A DNA stretch of 64,000 bases from assembly GCF_000346465.2 (NCBI RefSeq), contig NC_034015.1, positions 7,829,393-7,893,392 of the forward strand, read 5' to 3'. The DNA is from Prunus persica (lineage: Eukaryota > Streptophyta > Magnoliopsida > Rosales > Rosaceae). The notes below the pieces were generated by a model, which worked only from the letters and a program-made list of their open reading frames with translations, had not been told where the DNA came from and did not search any database. Shown in pieces: positions 34,913 through 45,627 of the stretch (position 1 is the first letter of the stretch; each line of letters begins with the position of its first letter). Position numbers and translations under genes: made by a program.

Positions 34913-35745
34913 TTGAGGATCTGTCTTCTCTTTCCCAATTTTCTGTTTCTGAACTTTCTGAAGGCAGGATTCAATGTATACCAGTTGGTTCATGGCAATA
35001 TGACTTATGACAAAGAGATATCTACTAAGTTTTGCAACCTGAACTGTGGTAAGTATGCCAGCACTACCACTGGTGATTTCACTCTGCAACTCCTCACCTC
35101 CACTACATTCAAAACAGAACTTAGGGATTTCTTCACTAGATTGGAAGCTAAAGTTTCCGGAGTTGGATGAATTGCATATATAGCAGCTATGGCTTTGTCA
35201 GCAGCAGCATACCATATGTTTTCTGGAAGCCAAAACCCAGTAACTAAACTCTCTAAAATACTAAAAACCCGGCTTCCATTACTAGACAACAACTTTTTCC
35301 TATCTTCTTCAGACAATCTATGGAGAGCAATGCATGCTGTCCTAGCAAGTAAAGGTTCCATCTGAGCCCGACGACCAAACCCAATATCAATAATGTCCTG
35401 TAAATGAGAGCCAAGAACTATACTGGATGATTTTGCTGCCATGCAAAGGACAGAAAACGCACCACGACTTTGCCCGGCAGTAGTTCCACTTACATTGAAG
35501 CAAAAGAACTCCCACAATGCTGATATCTGCAAAAACAAACACCTAGTAAGAAAGTTGGCTCTTTAAATAATGGGGAGACAGAATAAGAGATTTCAACACT
35601 GAGAAGAGATTTTTGGCTTTTAAAAATTGGTATGAAAGATTTTACAACTGAGTTGACTGAGAAGCACCACTGAAACATGTGAAAAAATAACATAGACCCA
35701 TATTCTAAAATAGATACTGAGGTTGCCTTTTGGTATGAATCTGTT
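34913..35745 (-). pseudogene. Partial CAP-D2 copy: exon 6 and flanking intron
   Basis: Matches 3026-3860 of the CAP-D2 gene almost base for base, including intron sequence, so it is a genomic duplication and not a retrocopy. The exon 6 counterpart (about 34913-35525) starts ISALWEFFCFNVSGTTAGQS. It lacks one base of the TTCAAATACAGAAC stretch near 35109, which shifts the frame after SLSSVLNV. The left end at 34913 is the duplication breakpoint inside exon 6. Confidence 0.92.
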
Positions 35746-36755
35746 TTTTCAGCCTCAAGTGATGCTACCAAGGCCCTAGTCTGCTCTAAGTTCCCTACAT
35801 CTGGCACAGAGCCATCTTTCTGCACTATATTCTGTTCCATATCAGGCAAGCAACTCACAGGCAAACTGTCCTGCTGCTCCTTAGTCACATCTGCATTTGC
35901 ATCATCAACCTCACTATCTCCAGTAGTACAATAATCAGATGGTAACCTGTTCTTTTCACTTTCTGAAGATATATCTGGTTCAAGCTCTTTCAGCTTGTTC
36001 TTGTACTGTTGTAAGGTTGCTTCAAACGAAGCTATTCAAAGTTGTGGACCAAATGGGTTATGCTGTAACATCATAATAAGAAAATTTAGTGCAGATTTTC
36101 TAACCATTGCACTCTTATCCTCCAACCTCCCAGAAGCAACTTCTGCAAGCTCATTCTACAAGCCAATTGAAACAGAATGCTCTTCACATAGTTCAGCCCA
36201 AACCTGAAGAACTTCACTCCTTGTATAAGCTGAAACATCTCGACACCACTCAAGCAAAATTTCCAACATGGCATGCTTAGTTCGAAGACGAACAGATTTA
36301 GAACTCACTTCACCTTCAACATCCGGAAAAGCCTTTGCAACAAGCTTTCCCAAGACCCCAACAAGAGCATTCCTTATCTTATAAGATTCCCCACGAAAAA
36401 TGTGGGACAATGAGGCCAATGTTGGTGGACACTAGTTTAGGTAGTCGATCAGAAAGTTCCACCAAAAACCCCGACCAACATTTTCAGCCCCAACAGTATC
36501 CTTGATGTAGTCTTTTGGATTCGTCCTACCTATTTCTCTGATAAGAGAACTGGCTAGACTTCCATCTGCATACTTCCTCTCTGCCCCAGCAACCGCATCA
36601 GCAATGTGGGTAACAACAAAATCATATTTGTGAACTAGATGCATGATCGATGCACATGTTTGTGCCATGTACTGGTATTTTGTGGCACAAGCCCCAATTA
36701 TACGACACAAAACATCTTTGTGTCGGTGTCTTTTAAAAGTGCAGCATTCTCAAAC
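35746..36755 (-). pseudogene. Partial CAP-D2 copy: exon 4 fragment
   Basis: Corresponds to 4874-5877 of the functional gene. About 1 kb of the parent (3866-4873, with exon 5 and the exon 4 3' end) is deleted at the left join. About 890 bp (5880-6770, with exons 2-3) is deleted at the right join. Lesions inside: a TAG replacing the Trp codon of GLWNEL near 36156, a frameshift in GAAAAATGTGGG near 36396, a further one near 36470, and a missing base near 36719. Clearly non-functional. Confidence 0.93.
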
Positions 36756-37301
36756 AGTTGAGTGTTTGTCCTCTTATATTTGGGATCAGAACACACGCAT
36801 TCTCAGTCCTGCTTCCCTATTAGAATTAAAATTAAAAGAAAAAAGAAGCAATGCATGCAATGGTTTTTCAAGCAGATACATCAATTTTCCATAAAGCCAA
36901 AAAAATGTGAATTTCCAACTCCAGGAAGCCAATACTTCAAATGATTCTTGCTTAAAACCCAGGAAAAAAATGTATTTGTTAGAACAAATAAATTCAGCTA
37001 ATCAACACAAAATTCAGCTAAATCCATTATCATTGGTTCAATGTTCTTGAACTCAGTTTGAATTTCAAATGTTTCTGCTTTACTTACATTACCCCAGCCA
37101 CACTTTACGTTTTCCTAGGGTTTCCTTAACAATAAAATCAGCATCTACTTTTTTGATTTAACACTTGAGGTGACCAAATGCTAAACATTCAGAATTAACT
37201 GAACCAGAAAATTATAGGAGAGGGATCCACTTCTTATGCACATCAATTTCTTTAAAAAGCAGGACCAGTGACACAGTATAATTTGGAACTTGGAAGGTGA
37301 A
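36756..37301 (-). pseudogene. Partial CAP-D2 copy: intron 1 sequence, left of the Helitron
   Basis: 36756-37270 matches 6771-7275 of the parent intron 1. After CCAGTGA (37271) it continues into about 30 bp that the parent lacks, then the Helitron end at 37302. Confidence 0.85.
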
Positions 37302-38490
37302 CTAGCAGGAAAGCCCGCGCGATGCTGCGGGTTTTGAAATTGCGTAGACAAAGTTAGATTGTTTATATATACAATGAGATTTAATTTATAACATTATGTT
37401 TAACTAAAGGAGTGTAAGTTGCAAAAAAAGCATGTAATAACATATTTTACAGGCTACTTGTTATGTTAAAATACTACACTTGTTTGTATATACATTGAGA
37501 TGTTTATAGTAGGAAGTAGGCATCAAAATAGCAAAAGTTGGATAGTTTTGTATAGCATGCTATTTAATTGGGCGAGCTTTGTTTTGCACTTTCTTCATGA
37601 TTTTTCTTCTCTTTGATGGAGGTCTTGATCCTGTTATTAGAAAAAGTGAGAAAATAGTAAATGTTAATATTGATGAATGGGGGAAATTGAGTTAGGACAA
37701 TAATCATAAACATTTAATTATGTATAAACAGGAATAATATAATTTATTGATTTAATAAGAAAGTTATAAATAGTTTTTCAATCTAGGAAATACAAAGTTA
37801 CAAAATTAAGAGAACTAATGAGCAAGTTGTAGATGGTTTTCTAATTGAAGTAATACAAAGTAAACATATTTTAAATTTTGTGTTTATCTAAAGGAAAAGT
37901 TGAAGAGAAGCAAAATAATTATGGTTGAATATATTGAAGAAAAATTGGAAAAAAGGATGTAAATATAATGTTTAGGTTTTTAATTCTCTTATGTATTAGG
38001 AATATATGACTTTTTTGCTGTTATTTAGAGCAAAAATTATTTAAGGGCTTGACATTTCTGTTAAAAAACGGGCAGAACCTACCCTGAAAAATGGACATTT
38101 TCCCAAAAAATTTACCTGTAAATATGACAATTTAATAGTATTTCCAAACATTCAGCATGCAAAAATTTGATTTATTGTTAATCCAATAGTGGTTAAATGG
38201 TTTTTTGACCTATATGATAATAGAGTTATATAAACGGAAATCTTGAAATGATATAATATTTGCTAATCAATTAATTATAAATGATATGCACAGTTTTTTT
38301 TGAAAAGTTTGAAAATGCTGACTTGTAATGAGAAAATTTGTTAAGCACTTGTACCAACACGTATGCAAAAGCAGGATGATAGCAAGAACGTAAAATACAT
38401 AAGTAGAAGAACAGTTTTTGTTAATAGGTTCAAATCTAAATAATTAAATTCATAAAGCAAAAATGTTTAATTTTATACATCAATTAAATC

Positions 38491-39645
38491 TCTGTTATTT
38501 TATCAAACAACCAACTTCGTTTCATAATGATTGAACAGTATATATATATTAATATAAAGCCTTGTTTAACCGATATGTATAGTTGAGACATTTAATTGAA
38601 AAATTATAATTAACAAAGCTCACCAGATTAATAATTTAAATAAAATGCTTAATGAGAACATCAAGGGGAAAATATTTAAAAATGGGGGAAAATTTTAGCA
38701 TCAAAACATATTCCACTTGTATAAATCAACAAAATAAAGATTACTTGTAAATAACTTGTATGCAAGCACAATCAATGAAAACAAAAAAAAAAAAATCTTA
38801 CAAAATGATTAAAATCAAGTGATTAAGATGACTAATATTGGTTAATGTTAGAAAACAATGAATTGGAAGAGTTTTTATACCTCGAATATGATAGCAGAAT
38901 CCAAATGCTTAGTCCCTTGCTTTTTGGTGTATCCAAGCTGTCAAATAAACAAATGATTGAATTATATTTGGATCGGATATGTGTGTGTATCTACATACAT
39001 GCATACCTATTATAAACAAAGTACTAAACAAAGTACATAGTACAAAATTGTTTTATATAACTGCATTATAATTATAAAGAAACTATACTAATTTTTATTC
39101 GATCAAAATGACATAGCTATAAAAAAATATATATATGTATAATATAACAATTCTAGATTTCTATTATTTTATAAGACAACCAATTTCTGTTCATAATGAT
39201 TAAACAGTATATATATATATATAAAGTCTTGTTAAATCTATATGTACAATTGAGACATTGAACTCAAAATTTATAATCAACCAAGTTCATCAGATTAATG
39301 ATTTGGATAAAATATTCAATGACAACATCAAAGGGAAAATATTAAAAAGAGGAGGAAAATTTTAGCAAAAAAGTATATCCAACTCGCATCAATCAACAAA
39401 ATAAAGATTCTTTGTAAACAACTTGTATGCAAGCATAATCGATGAAAAGCAAATATAAAATCTTACAAAATAAATAAAATCAATTGACTAACATTACTAA
39501 TAATGCTCAATTTAAAAAAACAATGAATTAGAGTAGTTTTATACCTTGAAAATGGCAGTGGAATGCAAATCTTCAGTTCCCTGCTTTTTGGTGTATTCAA
39601 GCTGTGAAATAAACCAATAATTGAATTATATTTGGATTGAATCAC
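38491..39645. repeat. Direct duplication of about 480 bp inside the Helitron
   Basis: 38491-38978 and 39157-39645 share long blocks: TTATAAGACAACCAATTTC-like starts, GATTAATAATTTAAATAAAA and CTTGCTTTTTGGTGTATCC ends. The period is about 666 bp with substantial divergence. Confidence 0.8.
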
Positions 39646-39782
39646 ATTTTTAGAGAAATCTAGGTTATAACAGGATGAGAAAAAGATGACAAAATTTACA
39701 TCACTATATGAAATCCTGCTTATATTTTTAATACCATACACATTCAAGCAAGAACTCTACAGCATAAATAGCACTTTATCAG

Positions 39783-42700
39783 CATGGTTGCTAGTTAATC
39801 ATTCTTAGTTTCTATTTTGGCAAAACCTGATTAATGTCCACTCTTTTTTTGCTTGTTTAGAATGCAACAGCCAACAGCAATTCTAACAGCAGATAAAAAA
39901 CAGAAACAGCAGAATGCAACAGCCAACAGCCAACAGCCAACAGCAGATAAAAAACAGAAATTTTTTAGAATGCAACAGCCAACAGCAGATAAAAAACAGA
40001 AAAAATTTTCAATAAAAAAAAAAGCATGCTTAATCTTTGCTTTCCAATGTTTTATCCAAAAACCGGAAATCAAAGTAACAAAATAAATGAACCCAAATTC
40101 GTAAAAAATAACTAAATAAAGCATTATAGATTACCCAAGAACCTAAAATCAAAATAACCAAATAAATGAAACCAACTCTACAAAGGACGAAAAATCTCCT
40201 AACCAACAACCGATTATGCAATTATGCATAATTTTCAAAGATCTTAAGTTCATCACGGGAAGCTTTCGGATACAATTATGCATTCCCAGTAACAGACCTC
40301 TCAAACTTTGGTCTGCAAAATATCCATTCTAGACCATCATTTTCAAAGATCCTCCTATGTCTCATCCTTTAAAAAGATTTATACCAAAAAAGTATTGCTC
40401 TCATGAGCTATAATTCATGCCTTTGTAGGTGCTTTAGCCTTTCAAGTGATAGAAGAGAGACTGAAAAAGGAAAGAAATGGCTCTTCAATCAATCTTCTAA
40501 CAGAAGACTTTGCACAAAAATAAACCTAAGGACTCAAAATTCCAACTATGCGGTCTATATGAATTCACTTTCTAACATACCATTCATATTTCCTCAAAGA
40601 TCAAAATTCCATACATACAGAACAGTCCTCTACAGAAGCATTTTGACCTAATTTATACCTACTTTATACTGTTTTGGCAACTTAAATGAAACTACAACTC
40701 AAGTCCATATGTAACTGTCCATGTATAATACAAATATGGGTCTTCTGCATTAATGATGCAGAAAGCACTCAAGCTAACGAATATTCCCACCAAAAAATGC
40801 AAGAAAATGGTTGGCCTCATTGTATCAGCTTCTATATATTAATCCTTGAAATTTCTGAATTCTGCAGAAATTAAAGAACATGTCCGCACAAAAACTAATT
40901 AGTACCGAATACCGATTGGCTAAGGCAAGACAATCATAGTTGTGGAGTACATAGTTAGAAAGATGAATGTGCATACGTACTGATAGAAGCAAGTCAGTTC
41001 TATTTGATTCTTCCATCTAAGATAAAATAATTGCCAATTTCTATTTTGACCAAAAAAAAAAAAAAAAAAGTCGCTTGACAAAAAATTCCTTGACAAAAAA
41101 CTAAAAGAAAGAACAGAAATTTCAATTATTAGGATTTTCAGAAAATACTGAACAGAATAAAGGGAAGTAAATGAAACATTCCAATTTATATGGCCAGAAT
41201 TGCTTAATGAAAGCAGAGGCCTGAGTACTCAGACAATTGTCTAATGCAGTATCGCATGAATGGTTAGAAAGAGTTTTCCATTTTGCAGACCTATGCCTTA
41301 GATCAACCATTATTAGGGTGCAAAGACTAATTTGATGGTCAATACCAAGGACAAAAATATTGATGCCTTATAACTGTTTCTTTCTTTCTTTCTTTCCGTT
41401 GCATTCAAGAACTTTCACTTATTGCCTTAATTAAACTTCTTCTTTCCTTAGTTTATAACTATTATCATAATACTAATGGGTAGCTAATACAACATTTACA
41501 TTGAAGTTTCAGATGTCAAAATTCCCCGGCAATTATTGAAAGAAATACTTGGGAATGGAAGGTATAGTGCTATCACCCTTGTCTTTCTTTTTCTCTCTCA
41601 CTCATACAAACACATATATTCTATTGTTCCAAACAACCAATACTCTAATAATTAGAATGAAACAGGGAGCACGGAAGGTTGTATGAGCGAAAATATAAAT
41701 AAAGAAAGAGCTGAAGCTGCGAAGAATGATGCAAAACTACCTTCAATTTAAAAATAGTTTTAGCTGCAACAAACAACTTCAGAGAGAAGATTTGACCCTG
41801 TTTTATAAGGCAAAACCTCTCTAACCACATGACATACATCTAACTCCATGTGAACGTGATTTATTCTACAACAATGATTATCAATTTCCTAATTGCTCAT
41901 TTCCCTAACCCTAATCATCACAAACCCAAAATTAATTCTAAAAATTTCAAATAAGCATGGTACTAAACCAATTTCCAACTTACTTAGTGAAGTCTTTTCT
42001 ATAAATGATAGTTGTTGAAGAAAAAGGGAAACGAAAATAAGCTTTTAGTGCATAAGTACATTGAAGCAAAACATGAAGAGAATCCAATATATAACTTTAA
42101 TTTTCTATAAGTGTTGATCTAAATTTACATCCCTTACCACTCTTCAATTTAAAAATAGTTTTAGCTGCAACAAACAATTTCAGAGAGAAGATTTAGCCCT
42201 GTTTTATAAGGCAAAACCTCTCTAACCACATGACATACATCTAACTCCATGTGAACGTGATTTATTCTACAACAATGATTATCAATTTCCTAATTGCTCA
42301 TTTCCCTAACCCTAATCATCACAAACCCAAAATTAATTCTAAAAATTTCAAATAAGCATGGTACTAAACCAATTTCCAACTTACTTTAGTGAAGTCTTTT
42401 CTATAAATGATAGTTGTTGAGGAAAAAGGGAAACGAAAATAAGCTTTTAGTGCATAAGTACATTGAAGCAAAACATGAAGAGAATCCAATATATAACTTC
42501 AATATATAACTTTAATTTTCTATAAGGGTTGATCTAAATTTACATCCCCTTTGTCTTGGCAACTCAATCGAACATCTCAATCAAAAGTCACCCTAAACAA
42601 TCAAAATCACATTCAAGGACAAACCATAATTTTAAAGGACAAACCATACACATTCAAGCAAGAACTCTACCATGCCTGCTCAATGAGGCCAGACAATTTT

Positions 42701-43315
42701 CAGAACTTATCTACCAAGCATACCGAACTGACAAAGGAAACCATATTGTTTCCCTAAACACCGTATGCTGGAGAGCCAATCTAAAAAGAGAAGATAGCAC
42801 TTTATTAGCATGGTTGCTAGTTAATCATTCCTAATTTCTATTTTGTCAAAACCTGATTAAGCTTCACTTTTTTTTTGCTTGTATTTTATCATCAATTTCA
42901 TCAATTTTATCACCAACAGCAGATAAAAAAAGGGAATTTTTTCAATAAAAAAAAAACATGTTTAGTCTTTGCTTTCCAATGTTTTATCCAAAAACCTGAA
43001 AATCAAAGTAACCAAATAAATGAACCCAATCATTCCTAATTTCTATTTTGTCAAAACCTAATTAAGCTTCACTTCTTTTTTGCTTGTATTTTATCATCAA
43101 TTTCATCAATTTTATCACCAATAGCAGATAAAAAAAGGGAATTTTTTCAATTAAAAAAAAAAACATGCTCAGTCTTTGCTTTCCAATGTTTTATCCAAAA
43201 ACCTAAAATCAAAGGAATCAAATAAATGAACCCAAATTCCTAAAAAATAACTAAATAAACCATTAGAGATTACCCAAGAACCTGAAATCAAAATAACCAA
43301 AAAAAATGAACACAA
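39783..43315. repeat. Three dispersed copies of a segment of about 230-400 bp in the Helitron
   Basis: Copies at about 39783-40200, 42800-43018 and 43029-43340. Each starts near CATGGTTGCTAGTTAATCAT or CATTCCTAATTTCTATTTTG and contains ACAGCAGATAAAAAA. The first copy also carries short CAACAGCCAACAGCAGATAAA tandem repeats. Confidence 0.78.
41741..42549. repeat. Tandem duplication of about 401 bp inside the Helitron
   Basis: 41741-42141 and 42142-42549, near-identical. Both begin CTTCAATTTAAAAATAGTTT and end TTGATCTAAATTTACATCCC. The second copy has a 13-bp extra repeat of AATATATAACTTC. Confidence 0.93.
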
Positions 43316-43940
43316 CTCTACAAAGCACGAAAAATCTCCCAGCCAACAATCAAATTCATGAAATAAAGACCAAAAGATCTGTTAAAAAGTTGATGAGATG
43401 CATACCTGACGACAAAGGATGCAAATATTCACAAGCAAGAAAGGTGGAAGCCTGAGTCGAAGGCTGTAGAAAAGATGAAATCTCTCGATCCCAAATCTGT
43501 GACACGAAGACTGAAAGCGCGGCTAGATTTGCAGCTCACCTCCCAAACAAAAATCGACGGCCTCCAACGCATGTCCAGCAACGAACACAGTTCTTCCATG
43601 GCTGCCCCCAACCAGCTGGTTGGAAACGAACCGAAGACAGGGCTTTCTCTCAGCGGACGAAACCCTCTCAACGAAGGGGGAGGGGCAAAAATGGGAACAA
43701 AAGAAGCTGTTTAGTCAAGGGCAGTTTCGTCAATTTACTGTGCTGCAGAAAAAAAAAACCGAAAACAACAGAAAAATGAGGGGCATTTCCGTCATTACAC
43801 TGTGCTTAGCTACAGTATTTAGTTGCATTGGGTTTTAGTATATATAGAATTTCCTCGGTAACCAAACGAATGTTAGAATTGGACAATGTGGTAGATTTAG
43901 TGAAACTGCGTGAGAGAGAGTGAGAGAGGGAGATACCTTT

Positions 43941-44328
43941 TGTTGACGCTCAAAAATGATTCGGCACTTTTGAGCCCAACTTAGTGATGAGGTGTGATGG
44001 ATGATGGGTGAAGGTGAGGACCATCACCAAGTGTGAGGATTTGGGGAAGCGTGTACGGAGAAGTATATTCTCATTCTCATAATAATGTGTATTTACATTT
44101 ATACAAAGGATTGGACCCAAATACAAAGAGAGGAAGGCAAAGACCCATGATTAAAGATAAAGCCCAACCAAGGGGATCCAAGACCCAAGACCAAACGATC
44201 CAAGGATCAAACCCCAATACCCTTTTTTCTAAGAGGAGAGTAGTCTTTTTTTATAGGTGAAGGGGAGTCTAGCATGGCACGTGGCTGATTTTGACTAGCT
44301 AGTTGCTCGATTAGTCACAGTATCAACA
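43941..44328. repeat. Solo LTR, 388 bp, with 5-bp target duplication
   Basis: Starts TGTTGACGCTC and ends AGTATCAACA (TGTTGA/TCAACA inverted termini, TG...CA). Flanked by the direct repeat CCTTT at 43936-43940 and 44329-44333. The parent gene has a single CCTTT at this place (7318-7322). No internal retrotransposon region, so it is the product of LTR-LTR recombination or a very small element. It sits exactly on the exon 1/intron 1 boundary of the CAP-D2 copy. Confidence 0.9.
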
Positions 44329-44462
44329 CCTTTGATGAACTCTTCGAGTTTGGAGGGACGAAGAGAAGCGATGTCAAGCGGGTTCGGAGCATAGAGGCGG
44401 TTGTCTTCGTGTTCTTCTTCTAAGGCTCTCAGGCTTTGGGGAAACACAAAGGAAGGAGCCAT
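44329..44462 (-). pseudogene. CAP-D2 copy: exon 1 with intact start
   Basis: Begins MAPSFVFPQSLRALEEEHED and runs to KLEEFIKG, with only three or four residue changes from exon 1 of the functional gene. The splice donor context GGTATCTCC is replaced by solo-LTR sequence GGTGTTGATAC. Upstream promoter-like sequence including the G-box is retained, so the locus could still be transcribed. Confidence 0.92.
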
Positions 44463-44828
44463 AACACACAGACTGAGAAGTTCTCTATGTGATTTGCTTT
44501 TTCTAATATGCTCCCTTTCTCTCTCCACAGATTTTTCAAATGGAAATGAAATTTTTTGAACGAGTGAGAATTTTTTGAAGAAACAAAACTACAAATACTC
44601 CCGCTACTGCGCCACGTGGCATACCCGTTTTGGGCATGGTTAGTAGCCTAATGCTTAGCTGCCACATGGCATACCAGTTCAATTTCGATTATCAGGTGGT
44701 GTTTGTGTAAATTTCCCTTAATTTGACTTCCGATTGCTTATTTTTCTTTTCTTTTTTTCAATTTCAAAATTGTGAAATTACCCTTATGCATAGGATTACT
44801 GAATAAAAATCATTCCACTACCTCTAGT
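44463..44828 (-). other. Duplicated CAP-D2 5' flank, to the right duplication breakpoint
   Basis: Matches 7452-7788 and then 8559-8597 of the parent flank, skipping the 767-bp MITE with a single TTA. Similarity stops near 44828 (CCACTACCTCTAG against CCACTACTTCTATAG). Confidence 0.88.
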
Positions 44829-45627
44829 AACTTCCGGTTTTACTGAGACTCCATTGGAAGTTGGAACCTTGGCAAAGTCAGTTTTCCAGGCCAATTGTGA
44901 AACACCTAATAGTTAGTCTAGTCAATGTGACAGAAGATAATATTAATTACTATATGAGACAGATAAATTCGGTATTTATTTATTTTTATATTCTAACTTT
45001 GTACTTTAATTATCCTTTTTAGTAAATATATTTCATATATAAATTTGGCAAACATTTATCTTAAAAACAAAATTAAATTTGAGTAATTTCCAAGACAGAT
45101 TGAAAGCATGAGTAACAATATAACATGTTTCAGAGGGGAGATTTCTTTCGAGTGTCCATGATGCCGATGTGTCCTTGCAAAGCCTCAGATTTCATGAGAA
45201 GTCGTGAAGATTAAAAACACTATACACGGGCAAATAATCAACCAAAATAAACAAAATGTTGCCCGTACATTCGATCTAATACTAGCTAAATTTCATGGAG
45301 CCGCGACATCAAAACCACAAGTGAAGGGAGGAGAACAAACATAATATAATACAAACAAGAATTGTAAACGAATGACTAATACACACACTGATTGATTCTT
45401 CAGGAACTCCCGCTGCTCTTAAAATATTGACCTACTTGGAGCTTCCAGAATGTAGCATCAAAGTAGGGATTGAAACTTCAAAGTCATATAGACAAGCCTA
45501 CGGCCAATATGAGAACTTGAAGCTTTAAATATTGGAGCAGCTCTGATACTTTACGAAACCAGATAACCGTATAAGACAGTGCAGAACGTAGAATAGAGGA
45601 TCAAAACTTTCTTGTACAATCTGCAAT
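44829..45627. other. Intergenic spacer upstream of the TASH3 3' end
   Basis: AT-rich, no frame above background. The right part likely holds the TASH3 3' untranslated region, since the stop codon is at 45628. No clear poly(A) signal stood out. Confidence 0.5.

Larger units (their letters stand above)
37302..43848 (-). mobile_element. Non-autonomous Helitron, 6.5 kb, in intron 1 of the CAP-D2 copy
   Basis: Read on the minus strand, the element begins TCTATATATACTAAAACCC (43848 leftward) and ends with a GC-rich hairpin (CCCGCAGCATCGCGCGGG) 7 bp before the terminal CTAG (37305-37302). This is Helitron structure: 5' TC, 3' hairpin plus CTRR, no inverted repeats, no target duplication, host T after CTAG. 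The flanks rejoin into continuous intron sequence. The base before TC is T and not the usual A. No Rep/helicase frame is seen, so it depends on another element in trans. The interior is AT-rich with internal duplications. Confidence 0.82.

Noticed and set aside
37302..43848. Captured host genes inside the Helitron, e.g. the frames around 43429-43714
   Set aside because: Frames are short, overlap on both strands and show no recognisable domain; not enough to claim capture.
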